A program made the position numbers and the translations under genes. Under the pieces are notes generated by a model, which saw only the letters and a program-made list of their open reading frames with translations, was not told the origin of the DNA and made no database searches. Of a stretch of DNA of 64,000 nt, positions 49,199 to 64,000 are shown one piece after another. The stretch is from Oxytricha trifallax (Eukaryota; Ciliophora; Spirotrichea; Sporadotrichida; Oxytrichidae). The DNA lies in NCBI GenBank assembly GCA_000711775.1, contig ARYC01000148.1:124001-188000 (forward strand). The letters run 5' to 3'. The stretch's first letter is position 1, and every line of letters begins with the position of its first letter.

Positions 49199-52100
49199 TT
49201 GCAGTCGCTATAAAATAATAGCTTAGCTTTCTATTAACTCACTTAGAACTTAATAGTCTTTTAATTTTATTCTTAAGTAAATTAGAAATATTCCTTTAAA
49301 TTTTTTAAATAACTTTTAATTTTAATCTGTTTATCATAATCGTCTACTATTTATTAATTGATAAAATATACTTTTTCTAGAATTTTTATAAGAGAAATAA
49401 TTAAATTAAGTAGGAAACATTAAAATCATTATTTATTTTCTAATTTTTTGTTGTCATTTTTAATTATTTATATTGCTTTAATAAAAAGGTTTATAGATAA
49501 AAAGGCTTTTTTATAACTTTATATTAAAAATTAAGAGTAATTAATGTCATTTATAATATTAAATTAAATTATTTTTATTGACAAGATTCAAATATAAATA
49601 TATAAATTCTAAGTCATAAAATTATAATTACTTAAGCTTAACAATGGATGACTAAAATGTGAATTAATTATATTTATTTTTTTGAAAAACATTTATCTTT
49701 ACCTTAACAATCTTAGGCATCTAAAATTGTACAAAACCTTTATATAACTTTATGATATAACCTATTGGCAATTTTAATTGATCTTTATTTAAATTTACTA
49801 ATTATTATTATATTTCCATATTTCTTTTGCAATTCAGCAATATGAATTACTTTCAATCATCTTTAGGTTTGCACTCTAGTGCTTACTATCTGACTTTCTC
49901 CTCGTAAGCTTTTCTATCATTTGTAAATAGCATAAATGGTTCTGCCTAGGCTGGGCTTTTTTCATTCGGATTTTTCAGTAGATCCTGTATTCCAAGTAAA
50001 ATCTATAAAATACAAATTTATGTTAATAGCAATTTAATAAACAAAAGCACAGCACATACTCGTATTAAACTTTATTAAAAGCTGTAGTATAAAATATACT
50101 TACCTATTGTATTGTGAGAGATGGACGCCAGTCTTCATCTTCGTTAAGTATACTCAAGCATACAGTGCCGCTGGGGTATATATTAGGATGAAATAATTTC
50201 TGAACAAATTTGCATTTAGGCGGTTTGTTTGGATAGTCCTCACTGAATTCCATTATCAGTTTACAATCAATTTTATGCTAAATAAGATTCTATAATGATG
50301 ATTAATTTCAGTTTATATTCTCCTCCTTCCCAAATTGTGTCTATTTCCCCAGGAATTACACATTCCCAAGTAAAAATAGAGGAAGTTTCTTAATCTTAAG
50401 TCACTTGAGGCTTTGCTACGAATCCATGGGGGTGATCTTTGCGCCAATTCTATAATTAAGTATAAGGAGATGTTTTTAAAAAAAAGAAATTCCCAATAAA
50501 ATTCACAGATAACTTGTTTGATATGTTGATAGGTTAAGAATTTTGAATGTATTTCACAAGATAAAGATCACATCAAGAATTAATACTCAGATTGAATAAT
50601 ATAAAATAATGAAGAAAACAATACCTTTCTCTCTTATAGTAGTCGTTCTTTAGCAATTTGCATTTTTTATCTCGATTGTAATTAAATGAAATTATTATGA
50701 TTATAATCAATGAACTTTTAATTACACTTTTATTTTCTTATATTATGTCACATGAGTTAGGATGAGAATGGAATCATTCGGAGATTATTAAATGCTTGCA
50801 ATATATTTATAATATTCATAATTTATTAATGTCATTCAAAATCCTATTTCTATAAATTCTTAACATAAAATTGCTTCTCATCTTCCTTGCTTTTTTTCAT
50901 AAACCCCATTAGAATTTCTATTCTAATTATTATAGTTGTATTGATTAATTTTTTTTTCTTCTAGATTGTATATATGAAATCTACAAGTTTATTAGAGAAG
51001 TTAAGACAATTGAGTAATTTGAAGATAACTCATTAACTGAAGCTTTGATAAGTGAAAATGACTATAGATTATCTAATAATCACAAAGAGCCTTCTAGTTT
51101 CATATAAAATCACCAATTTAAGGAGTAAAAGTAAGAATACTTCGCTGGGGAAGAAGTGCAATAATAGTTCTATAATTAACAAGAAATGCGAAAAAATTAA
51201 GAACAGCAAATTGATCAAGTGAAATTTATAGATTGGGGAATGTTTTTAGTTTAAGTATAAAATCTTTGTCAGAATTGTATTTAATTTAACTACAACATAT
51301 TTCGCTTAAATAATGGCACCTCAAATTTTCAAAAAGTTTCAATGTTTAAGAATAAACTTAGGATTCTTTTGAGTTTTTGAAAGAAAAACAAGTAAGATAG
51401 CTGCCTATATCTTTTATAAATTGCAAGGGAGACTGTATAGATAAAGGATATAATTTTTGCCCAACCGCCAATAAACTGGGAGGTATTATGAAATAGTTTA
51501 ACATAATAATGTTTAATAGATTGGGAAATATATTTATGTTATACTTGCTATAATTAGAGTGAAAGCTTTACAAGAGTTACAATGTGCTCCAACGATAAAC
51601 TAAAATCTTGAATTTCTAAATAAATTTAACTCATAAAATCTAATAAGTGTAATTAATGAACCAATATATTATTAAGTATATCACAAATAGTAACCTTACA
51701 AGATACTGGGCTTGCCACAACCACGCAAGCTGTGGGAAAATCTCAAGCTCTCTCGAATACACTCAAGCCTTAAACGTAACTCAATACACCCTCACTCAGA
51801 CAGGCGATATAGTATTGAACAATGCTTGCAATTACCTGATAAAGTTCCCAACCACTGCGAAAGCAGGTGATTTCATAAATTTCAGAGTGAATAAAAACGA
51901 TAGAGCCGATGTTTACTACACGATTTCCAATGGAGATCTCAATGCTACTAACATTGTGAGCTCAGGCACTTGTACCAAATCTACGAAGTATCAGTTCAAT
52001 TTCACCTAATAGCTGTACTTAAGTGTGATCTCAAACAATATTATGGCGATGGACTATAATATATACACATGGGGGACAAGTGTATGGGTTCGACCTGTAA

Positions 52101-55100
52101 CCAATATCGTCAAAATAAAATTTAATCGTTGAGATAATAATTTTCATAATTAATATAATAAACAAATAGTATTTCTAATAAATTTTTCATCCAAGATAAT
52201 CATTTTAATATATAGAGTATAAATTATCAAAATCATTGTTTCACTCTATTTTTATACCACCATTTTCAATTATATTTATATAGCTTTATGATGTAGTAAA
52301 ATTTAAAAGTCAATAATAAACCCAACTGGTTTTATTATTTCTTCGAAAAAGTTACATATCGTAAATTCAAAGTGCCATAATTATTTATAACTTTAGTTGT
52401 TTTTATATGTTTCTCATGTAAATCATACTTTACAATACAACTAACAACACAAATACCAACACTAGCACTGGAACAAATAGCACAACTAACACAAGCACAG
52501 GCACTAATAATACCAACACTAACACCAGCACTGGTACAAATAATACCAATACCTCCACTGGAACTAACACAACTACTAACAATACTGGTGGCACTAACAA
52601 TACAACCAATAACACTAACACTGGTGGAACTAATAATACTAATACAAATAATACCAATACTGGAGGGAATGGCAACACAAACACGGGAGGTAATGGTAAC
52701 ACTGGAGGAGATGGTAATAATAATACATTAAGTAGCAGTAAAAGTGGTGATGATTAGAATAATTTCCTGATTTTGATAATCGTACCAGTCTGCGCTTCTC
52801 TCATACTTAAACTAATCATATTTCTTATTATTTAATATGGGAAATGATAGTACTCACCTTGTTATATTTAGATAGGTTTATCTCAATAGTGATTTTGATT
52901 ATATGCGTGGTGCTCCGTCGTAAGAAAGATAAATAGACCATGTTAACTGGAAGAGTTATGCAAAATACTGACTAAGCTGATAATGCATCTGATTCCAAAA
53001 AGCTCAAGTCAGATGAATTGAAAAGTTTATTATTGATTAATCAAAGAACTTACGAATATGTTTTTGTATAGCATAAATAGATGACCTCAGCAAGGATTTA
53101 TCTGGTTATGTATATGACGAAGACATGAAAACTAAAGCAAAGCGCAAATCTTCAAAAATACACCCAGTCTCCCTGAAAGATAAAAACACAGACCGAATCA
53201 ACACTCAGCAAAACTTTATTGCAACTCTTTTTTCTTGTTTTAAACTAAGATAACGGTCCAGAGGATGCAAACTTCAAATACCCACATTAAATGTTGAACG
53301 ATTTGAATGAAAAGTTGGGTGGCACTCAATAACTACTGATCAACTCAACTTCCTCGCAAGCAAATTTAATGCAACAACCAAACACAGCAGCTTCCTCAAT
53401 GATGAATACTGCAATGACAGGCTTCAAAATGCCTTAGCAAATGATGATGGGAGGAATGATGCCTAGTATGTTGCCCCCTATCAACAATTAGAACATGGAT
53501 CCTTCATAAATGGCTTGGTTGCAATAGATGCAACAACTCTAAATGATGCAGATGATGTACATGATGTAATAGCAACCAGGCTAGTAAGTTAACCCTCACT
53601 TAAACAACCCCTTTTTAAACCCAGCTGCCTTAATGACAGTCAACAACCCCGTTATGATGCCATAATAACAGTAGCCTCAACATTAAGTTGAGTTGCCTCA
53701 AGTACCAGTTGTTCAATAGGTGTCAAAAAAATAATCACAAGCTTAGCTTTAATAAATCATGCCACCAGGGACAGGGGACTACAACACATCATCAACCAAC
53801 AGACCTTAGTCTTAGACTTAAAATTACAGATAGAATCTGAATTAAACATAGTAGTAGCAGCACTAGCAATAACTTTATGATTAATTAAATAATTTATATT
53901 CTTTTCTAATTTTTGATATGATACCCGTTCTTAATCAAACATGAATCAAACGAATTATCAAAATTAAACCCAACAATAAGTCAATAATTAAGATTCTTCA
54001 TTCATAAAATTAAATCATACAATTAATCATAAAAGCTCATTAAAATTACCTTACTTATCATAATTAAATTTCTAATTTTTTAAATTGGCAGCATCATCTT
54101 AAAACTAGGTGACATAGAAATTCTTCTAGGATAATTCCATCAGTGGGTTTCATGAACAATCTATGAGAGACTAGAGTAATAATTCATCAATGCCTGGTGT
54201 CAACTACTTCAATCCTAATTCTTTAAATATCATTGTATTTTTAGACAATAATGAACTAATATATAATGAGGTTTGAAAGGGTGATATATAAAAATAAATC
54301 CTTACTTGCCAATACAAGGAGCGAACAATTTCGTAGGGAATTAAAGACCTGGAACTTCAGCTAATAATTCCAGAAACCCAAATATGAGTTAAAATTAAGG
54401 ATTTCAATCTCATGGTGGCATCTCTGCTCCTCAAGATGACAATCAATTGATGGGTGCTGGTTTACAGAGATAGAGAACTAATGGAAAAAATGGAGCTAGA
54501 AACACAAACATTACTTAACCACAACAGTAGATCCTACATAAATATTACTATATAACTAGGATGTTTCTTAAATATTTTCCTACCTGATCCCAGTAATTAC
54601 ATGACATTCACTGATGAGGGCAATAACCGCACTGGAGTAAAAAAGAAAAAGGGAAAAAAGAAAAGAGCTAGTAAATCTTCGCATAAAGATATGCAATCTC
54701 AACTTCAACAATAAATATTGCAATTTAATATGCCCCAAAACCCCGACGGGGAGTATGAAGATACCGATGGAGAATCCAACTACGATTACCAAGGGGAACT
54801 TATTATATAGAAAGATTGACCGTAAAGATCTTTATTTATAAAAAATACTAAATAAATAAATAAACAGATGAGAACAGACAGTCTTTAATTAGTTTATACT
54901 TTTGTCTGTTTTAAAACTGATTATTGATATTTAAATTAATTCAAAACTATTTATTTGCTGATTATCAATGCATTAATTTATTGTCAATATTAAATCTAGA
55001 TATTGCCTATACATTTGTTTTTTTAAAGTGAAGTCTGAAATTACAAACTAAATCATAAAATAAAAATAAAATCTTTAATTTAATTATAATTATATATATG

Positions 55101-58100
55101 TCAACTTCAAAAAAGCGAATGCCTTCAGCATCAGGCAGAAAACGCGGCCAGACCCCTTTAAATCAACGACACTACGATTTTTTAGATGTTTTCGCACCTA
55201 AAATTTCAGATGGATTTACAGTTGCAGAGTCATTCATAGATCACATTATTGATGAAGCAATAAAAGTTCTAAACATCAAAGAAACATTAAAAAAGATACC
55301 ACAGTATAACATAGAACTGTGCATTCAGATGGCTTACTAAACTGAACAATAGGCTATTATTATTCATGATAGAAAATTTGATGATTTGTTTATTGGATTG
55401 GATCAGGAACCTGTAAGTATATAAAAATGACACTATAATAATTCCTTTATAAAAACACAAAAAAAGACATTCTAACAAATACTAATAACTTGATATTATA
55501 GGAAGCAGCTGGGATTGATAATTGCTAGTAGGAGGGGAAGAAAGTAATAACCGCCATAAAATTAGATACAAAATCCAGTGACATGGATGAATAATCTCTG
55601 CTTGAATAAAGATCTATAAAGTCTCCTTAAAAATCTGTGGTATCAAGACGCTAAACGAAACTCTCAAAATCTATTAATACTGTAAGTTACAGCATTAATT
55701 TTTTATCGTAGATAAAAAGTGCATAATTCAATTTTTATTAATCGATTATTTAAAAAAATTAGTTAGATTTATTGAAATTAAATTTTAGGACTTACTAAAT
55801 TAAACGTAGAAACAATTTGAAGATTCAGCGAATAAAACTAGTTAATCAATTAGTAAAAAGTCGACCACGAGATAAAATTTATCTTAGCTTTAATAACAAT
55901 TGGCTCTATCTCAATTGAAACAATTAAATGAAGAGGAATGGAGAAAACCACATGTTTATTAAGATGGGTTAAGCGATAGAAATCTGGATAACCTCAGGAA
56001 ATTTGTTATTAAAAAGCGAGAATTCAATGACTCACAGAATATTGTCATATGAACACTTAAATACAAATCTGCTCTTTGGCTAAAGATTTTAACCCCAAAA
56101 CCCCTTATATACAATTTTTAATACAACAATAATGAGCAAAAATCTACAAGAAACAACAGAAATTCCATAATTGGGAACCAGACATCTTCCTTCCTTAATC
56201 AAAATCCAGGCTCTTAATTAGGTTTAATTTTTGAAAGAAATGGATTCCTCAAGAATAAAAGAGTAAACCCTGAGTCTCTCCCTCGAATTTCTCAGTCTTT
56301 CAACGATACAAGTTTCAAGCCAAGTGACACCACAGTTATAGTTGATAATTCGAATCATTTCAATAAACTCAAGAAAACCATTGAAATGATGAAGACTGAA
56401 AATGATAAGCGAAAGTTGATTGAGCAGGAAAGATTGTAGCAAGAAGAGATGATCAGGAATTATGCTGCTAACAAAATGCATCTTCAGGCTTTGATTTTAA
56501 CATATTTTATATTAAAATTCTAAATAAGTACTATTGTTTATTCTCTATTTTGTTTTTTAAAAAGGGTTTAGACTTATTTACATAGTTTTTTAATAAATAG
56601 CTTAGCAGAAGAAGAAGTAAAATTAATCTAAAGATCAAAATACCTCAGACACGAACAATTTAGATAGTAGTTCAGTATAACAGCAAACTCAATAGGATGA
56701 AGAAGAGGAGGAAGAGGATGAAGATTAAGTAATTGGTACCCACCACATCAGGAATCTCAGTGAAATCTAAATTAATCAAGTTGAACTTGAAACCTACAAC
56801 CCCAAAAAGAAACTGATTTCTCTAATTGCTAATGCCGATTTAAATACTGATCCCAAGAAGAAACAAGACGAAAAAGAACCAGAAAAGCTCTCAATGAATT
56901 ATGGAGTCACTTATCAAGAGTTAGGTTCCTTGAATTCTAATTAAGTTTAGATCAAGTATCAAGGCAAAGACTTCAAAGAACACCCGGAAAACTTAAATCG
57001 TATGCGAAAATTAGACCTTGAGAGAATATAGAGTATGGAGTAAACTCAAATACTGGAAAGATTGAAGGTTTATAATAGAAACAGCTTAAACCAGACAATC
57101 AGCTATGCAAATCAAAGCTCGACAAGTTTTATGGAACAAAGCTTTATTAATAAGACAGATGTGAATCCTTCTGCTAGAGGTGGATATATGAAAATAAGTG
57201 AGCTGCTAGACTAACAAGAAGATAAAAAGTAGTTTAAACTTAGTTTGCCTGAAATCTCAACAAAGCATCTGGGTCATACTAGAAATCTATCTAACTCTCA
57301 TTCAAACACAACAAAAAAACGCTACGATAAAATACTTAACCCAAACACTACTACAGCAGCTGGATACTAATAACTGCTCAACGATTAAAGTATGATGAAT
57401 ACCACAAGCAATAATATTGAGTACTCTTTCTTAATGAATACAAACACCTCACTGTTCTAGCAATCTAGTGCAACTATGTAGAATGAGAATTTTCTCAATC
57501 AGACATCAGCAGATTTAAACCTTACTAATAAAAATGTTTAGTTTTCATTGCAACCCTTGAAAGTTATACCAAAGAGGACTTTGAGATAAAACTCCATGTT
57601 TTCTAATAGAACTAGGAAATTCTGAGATTAAATTTCACCTAATTTTATTTCATTAATCCACTATGAATAATGATGAGTTATAATAGTTTCAATTAATATT
57701 GTCTATATCTACTCATCATCCTCTGCATCTTTGTAAACGAGCATGGGCTGTTTATTCTTGGCTGATTTCTCTTGCTGAGTTAAACCTTAAGAAATTTATT
57801 TTCTGATTTCAATAGTGTTTTGTAACATCTCTAGCTTGCCCTTAAGAAGCATAACCTTGTCCATATACTTAGTCTTCTTCTGAATATATGATTGAATAGC
57901 TCCTAGACTAAGTTAAAAATTAGATTTACATGCAAATAAAATATAGAAACCAAAAATATCAAATTTAAATTAAATTTTAATTTTGATTTAATTAAATTTA
58001 AAGATACATCTATTTAGTATAATAGACTATTTTTTATATAAAACTGTTTCTTAATTGTTTGATTATGATTAATTAAATAAACAAAATTAGTTTTAGGATT

Positions 58101-61100
58101 TTTTTTCCAATTTTTAAATTCAATGAAGTATACTACAAATAAGTTAATAAAATTTTAGTATTAATAAGTAAAATACAAATTAATTCTACTATTGATAAGA
58201 AAATTATTTTAAAAAATGTATTTAGTTTATTTTATTATTTAGGACTTTCTTCCTCATTTTTTTTACTTTTGAAATAAATCTTTTTATCAAGATTACCATA
58301 ATTTACAGGAGTTATACTTATTTACTTGTAAAAAAATAATTAATTATATTTGGGAGAATCTTAAAATTATGTCTAACTCTTTAAGTCTTCCTTATCTGCC
58401 TTCTTCAATAATTAAGACCAGTGAAGAGCCAGAAGAGTCTTGAGCCACATCACAACGCTTTATTAAGTTTGTGTAGCATTTTCCTTTATATTAGAAGAAC
58501 CGCCTTCTTACTGGAACTTTATCACGATTTGCTTAAATAGGGCACTGATATGTTTATGCTCCTTCATATTTACAATAGTGCTTGTTATCATTTATTGGTC
58601 TTTCTAGCCTAGAATCCAATCCAAGGTCTCAGTATCGTCTGCAGTCAGGGCTTGTGAAAGAATGACAGAGAGGGAACCAGATGTGGGCTTGATGGATTGC
58701 TTCTTGGAACTCACTGAAGTCAGTCTTGATTCTAAGTGGTCACCGTCTAATTCTGGAATAAGGGAGAGATTCATTTTAGTAGAGTAAAGTTGTGCGCTCA
58801 ATAACCCATTAACTTTAGCGTTACCTTCCTCTTCGATTCCAGTAACAGCATATAAATCACAAACTAAAATATAAAGCAGTAAAAAGGATTTCATTATACC
58901 CATCTTAATTGGCAGCTTATTTCCTATTAAGATTCTTTTTCTCCTCTTCCTCGTTATATTTGCCTAACATGATATCTTTCTCAATTTTACCCTGATCATT
59001 AGTCAAAGATACTAAACTCTTCTTTATAGCGAATACTGAACCATGCAGAATATTCATTTATGTTTGAGAGCCTATTTGAGCTGCAATAATTTAATGATTG
59101 CTGCTTGCAAGTTGAATTTAAGTTTCTCTATTTTTCACTAAATTCTTTACAAGTGTAGGTTTCTTACTCTATTACCCACTGGACTTAGTGTAATAAAGAT
59201 TTGTATAGTTCTCTGTTGATACTGCTGCCATGAAAATACTGTCTTCTAATTCTTTGACTGAAACTAAAGTAATATTGTCGGTGGCTCCTAAATCTAGGAT
59301 TTTATCAGGTTTGGATACTTCAAGAACTTGTCCAGCACTTTGTTGTTTTAATTATTCTTTAGGGTTCCATAGTAGACACTCGCTGTTAGCACTTGAGATA
59401 AATAGGTAGCTTTATGTGTTGGTCGCAAATGCCAAATTTCTAATGTTATATTGATGACCTTCGAATTTCGCAATCACATGCTTGTTTTTAAGATTTCTCA
59501 AATTAATTTGATGTTAATACCCCTCAATAGCATATTGGTCATCATAACTTAAGTCCAAGAATTATGGAGTAGGGTTTGTCTTTTTCTTCTATTATGAGCT
59601 GATTATGCTGTCAATTACAGATTGCTTTTGATAATCAAAAATTACATAGTTGTCTTCTGAGGCAATCAGCATCTTGAATACACTATCTTGCTTTCTGTAA
59701 AATTACACTGCATTCACTGAGGAATTTCCTGAGACATTAGCTATTGAAGTAAGTTAACTTAATATTTTAATCCTTACCTAAATCCTTCAAAACTTAGGCC
59801 GATGAGCAGTCTATAAGTTAGAGAGAGCCATCGCTTAAACCTGCTACTAAAACGTAATCGTTCTATAAATTTTTAATTAATCTCTATTATATTACTTGAG
59901 CTGCAAACTATAGAGTGGTGAATCTAGTAGATCCCTAATTCTTGTTTTATGACTGATTATTTTGCTTGCCTGCAACTAAATCATTTTACTTTGATGGCTT
60001 TAATCTCTTAAGACATTTTGCTTTCCCCTTAATATCCCAGAGCTATAATCTTAAATGAGAGAGAATGGGATCTTACATGTAGTTCATTTGTGTCAGCTTA
60101 AATGTAAGCCAAGTATTATTGAGATGTAGAAACTCTTGCTTATAACATATTTAATATCACTATTATTAATAATAACTCTTTTTATAAGCAATTAACCTTT
60201 AAGAAGTATGATTTGCTTAGGATCATGAGGTAATATTAGTTAATGAAATTAGAGATTAAAAATCTATCACATTAACTTGAAACAATTCTCTAAATTTATC
60301 TCAGTTTAAATGCATGTATCCCTTAAGCGCTGTGACATCTCTCTCCTTAACTTTAGTTTCGTAGTAAATCGTATTAGTATCTTGGATTTTCCACATTTGT
60401 ACTTCCAAGCTTTCTCCTGGGAAAACAGTTGAGGTAAATCTTGACACAACCTTTTTAACTTTAAGTGGATCATTGTTTGCGAATGCAGTATATACAGATC
60501 TTGCGGAGAAGCCCATAGTACAAAGTCCATGAAGTATAGGTCTATCAAATTTGAGAGCATTTGCCTTTGCTGGATCAATATGGATTGGGTTATAATCACC
60601 ATTCAATCTATAGAGTAAAGCCTGATTAGCATGTGTCTTCTCTAAAGAAATCTAGGTTGCAGGGGTTTCTGGCTTTTTGGGAAAAGATGGGGCTTTATAG
60701 GTACCCTTGTACCCGTATCCACTCAATCCAAACATAATGAAGTTGCTGATAACTTTAGCATGAACCTCTTTAGTGTCTTTGTGTGAAATTGATTTCTCGA
60801 CCACTAAAGATGAGAACTTTTCCTTATCTTGTATATCTAAAATTTTCTCACTCACGATATAGCTGTTATCTCTTTGCAAAGGTTTTATAACTTCTAGATC
60901 TTCCTCACCATGTAGAATCTTGAAAGGGTCAACTGCGGGGAAATCTGGAATCTATAGAAAGCTTGGGAATCTTTTCAATGCCAGAGCCACATTCATTGTT
61001 GGGAATATCTAGAAATTCTTATTAATTATATTGAGGTGAAAATGATGAAATATAGATAAGAAGAAACTTGATATGTTATTCATAAATTCTTGTCATGTTC

Positions 61101-64000
61101 ATATGTGAACTGGAACTAATTAGTATTTATAGGATCCTCATTAAAGCCTATACTTAATGAATACAAAATCATGTCTCTTTGATTCAAGTCAACTTGATAC
61201 TCTTCATAGGTCTTTCCAATGAATTTAGTGGGATCGAAGCTTAGAGCTGTGGCCTGAGTGCTAAAAGATCTAGAAAGCAATCTTGAGGCTCCTTTACTAA
61301 TCATCTTGTTAATATTTATATTTATATATGGGTGATTATTTATATGGTAAAGAATTAATAAAAGAAACTTAAAGTAGGATTTAATTTATAAAACTAATAA
61401 CTAATTAGAGTAAACTAAACCTCCTATCTAATTTAAATGAATGGATATTTAATTTTAGTATTTTGTAAAAGATTCACTCGCTATTTTTAAAAAAAAATTA
61501 AACATTTTGAATACACAATTTTCTTTTTAAAACAAACAAAGAAGTCTAAAATATCCTTATTATTACTCATTAATTTCTTACAATAAGGTTAATCAGAAAA
61601 ATGATTGGTAAGTAAGTTCTGTCTTGCATTAATTATTGAAAATTTGTATAATTCAGTAAATTTATCACTTCTTCAATTATCAGTCCGATAACAAAAAGCT
61701 AATAGACACAAATTGATATTTTTTCTATTAAAATGAAACAATATAATGTTAAACATATGATTTATATATAAATTGAACTTAGAAGCAGGAAAAATTACCT
61801 ATATATAATTAATTATTGTTATATTAAAATATATGTAAGATAGTAGATTGATAGCCATAAAATTATTTTTTATCTGTTTTATAATTCTTACTTGTAATTT
61901 TTATAACCTATACATGTTCCCAGCCATTTGCAATTTATCCTTAAGTATTCTAATGTATTATATAATTTATTTATAATTTAAAAGAGGATTAAAAATTCTA
62001 TTTTTAGGATAATTTTATGATATAGTCTTTTAATTTGTAAATTATAATTTTTAACCTTCAAGAAAAAAATTTCAAATTTATTTGTGGGCAATATAAATTA
62101 TATAACTTTAAATCTTAATGCATGCAAACTCAATAATTATAAACATAAAGATAATAAAAATCTATTATTTCTAATTTATAATAATAAGTGAGATAAAAAT
62201 GAAACAGGGTTTTGGGGTTTTTAAATGATGATCGAAGCCAACAACACAGTTATCACAATCGAAACAATGTAAAACTCTTATTGGTTTGTATATGTTGCAA
62301 TTTGTACAATAACTAATTCTTGCCAAGCAAGTGTCTTTTGTCATATAGTAGAAAAGTTTTAATTTAAATATATTATTAGGATAAAAATATTCAAACAAAT
62401 GAGACTCAATTATTATTTAAATTGTGAAAATTAATAATATAAATTGGCCAGACCCTTTTTTAGTAATAATTTAAATTGATTATTATTGATAAGGTAAAGA
62501 GCATTCAGTGTTTATGATTTGTAAATATTAAAAATATTTATTTAAAATTAACTTAGAATGAATGATCTATATTTAGTAAAAGTAATGTCTAAAATTAATG
62601 GGAATTAGTTTTAGCTTTGCTTTTAAAAATGATTTAAATTTTTTTAACTTATTAAATTTATACAATAAAATAATATTGTAGAAATACATTTGAATTTGGA
62701 AAATTAATAATAATTAAATTAAAAATCAATTAAATTATTGGCAGTTAAAGTTGGCCAATTTAAACGATCTAGGGCTTATTCGATAGGGAATTCAAAATTA
62801 GCTGGACTTTATTATTGGCGGTACAAATTTATCGCATCCCTGGAGCGAGATAACTCGACTTTAATTAAACTTAACTAAATTCATTAAATTGTACCCTCAC
62901 ATTAAAGTCGAGTTATCTCGCTCCAGGGATGCGATAAAATAGTACCGCCAATAATAAAGTCCAGCTAATTTTGAATTCTCTATCAAACAAGCCCTAGATC
63001 GTTTAAATTGGCCAACTTTAACTGCCAATAATTTAATTGATTTTTAATTTAATTATTATTAATTTTCCAAATTCAAATGTATTTCTACAATATAAATTTT
63101 CTATATTTATGCGTCAATAAAATGAAAATATATTCAAGTTTTGATCCTTATTAGAGGAACTGATTACTTTTCATTTGTGTTTCTATGTTCTTAGGATTCT
63201 TAAAATAATCTAATTTGTCTTTCTATATTTGAAGTGTTATTATTTATTTAATCTAATTGAAAATAATAGCCACATAGTTACTTCTTAATGAATTATAAAT
63301 TCACCTAAATTCACCCCAATCTGCTTTTTTTTTTAATTTTTTAGTGCTTTTTAAAAATAAAACTATCAAAAGTTTAGATTCATGATATATAGAATATTTT
63401 TTTTATTTAAAAAATAATTTAATATAAACTTTTCATTTCTATAAATTTTACTAGGATTTAAGAGTATTTAAAGAAAAAAAGCAGATTTTTTAAATACAAA
63501 ATACTGAAAATAATTTTTTTTTTCATTAAAAATACTTTATTTTTTAAAAGAATCTTTGATGAAGATAAAAATAGTTGGTAAAGATTAATAAAGTAAAAAA
63601 AGATTTATGATATAGAAATATTGTTTGAGGTAATTTAGATAATATGGGGGCATCGATGAATTAATAAGACATGATAATTTATTTGATATTTTACTTACAA
63701 ATTTTGGTATTATTCCTGGTTCTGTTAAAGCTGTTCTCAAAAATAAATAATTCACAATTAAGTCTAGGATTAAACTTATCAAAAAAACTGTTATTTATTG
63801 TCTCTCCACAAAATAATTAAAATTTAATGTTAGTTGTCCATTTATATATTAAATTATTGAAATAATGCTATGAATATGATTAGTATATAAATTGAATTTT
63901 ATACCTGATATGCAATTAACACAGTAAAACTGATGGCAAGTGCATTCATGAATAAATATGTGATCCAAAAATATGCAACCTAAGATCTAATATATAATTT

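Overview
The window is germline (micronuclear) DNA of a spirotrichous ciliate of the Oxytricha/Stylonychia/Tetmemena kind. Three things show this. Genes only read through if TAA and TAG are glutamine and TGA is the sole stop. Coding segments (macronuclear-destined sequences, MDSs) are broken by AT-rich internal eliminated sequences (IESs) bounded by short direct repeats (pointers). The window also carries Tc1/mariner-class telomere-bearing elements (TBEs), whose ends are C4A4 telomeric repeats. Short GT-AG introns occur as well. The species cannot be fixed from the sequence alone.

Layout. 1-3438: a decayed TBE entering from the left edge. 3651-5824: a ubiquitin-interacting-motif-like protein. 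6000-13879: three minus-strand genes, two for Cys-rich surface proteins and a small coiled-coil gene. 14081-16118: an adenylyltransferase-like domain joined to a protein kinase. 16241-19907: nucleoporin Nup62. 20089-23204: an unknown Q/N-rich protein. 23390-23990: an isolated GC-rich island. 24166-26364: the dynein regulatory complex gene DRC2, scrambled with alternating inverted MDSs. 26518-27481: unknown. 27640-31227: an asparagine-synthetase-like gene with coding on both strands. 31401-36902: a diverged TBE relative that carries an intact-looking SF2 helicase ORF in place of the usual zinc-finger/kinase gene. 37671-38842: CCDC81-like. 39143-40912: ADP/ATP carrier, one of whose IESs is a collapsed TBE. 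42185-49198: a YHYH-domain surface protein with a nearly whole 4.15 kb TBE in its last codons. 49853-50663: UBC9. 50762-51290: unknown. 51320-54819: a third surface protein. 55098-57625: a Q-rich protein. 57690-60148: WDR43/UTP5-like ribosome biogenesis factor. 60301-61304: mitochondrial enoyl-CoA hydratase 2. 62210-64000: partial DHHC palmitoyltransferase with a 193-bp-arm palindrome in an IES.

The host genes share no pathway; they are a sample of future gene-sized chromosomes. What ties the window together is genome rearrangement. TBEs appear at several stages of decay (a nearly whole element, a broken one, a 0.6 kb remnant acting as an IES, and isolated C4A4 scraps inside IESs). MDSs range from simple and ordered to inverted and interleaved. 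IESs range from about 8 bp (inferred) to several kb. All joins given here were inferred by eye from reading frame plus shared pointer sequence.
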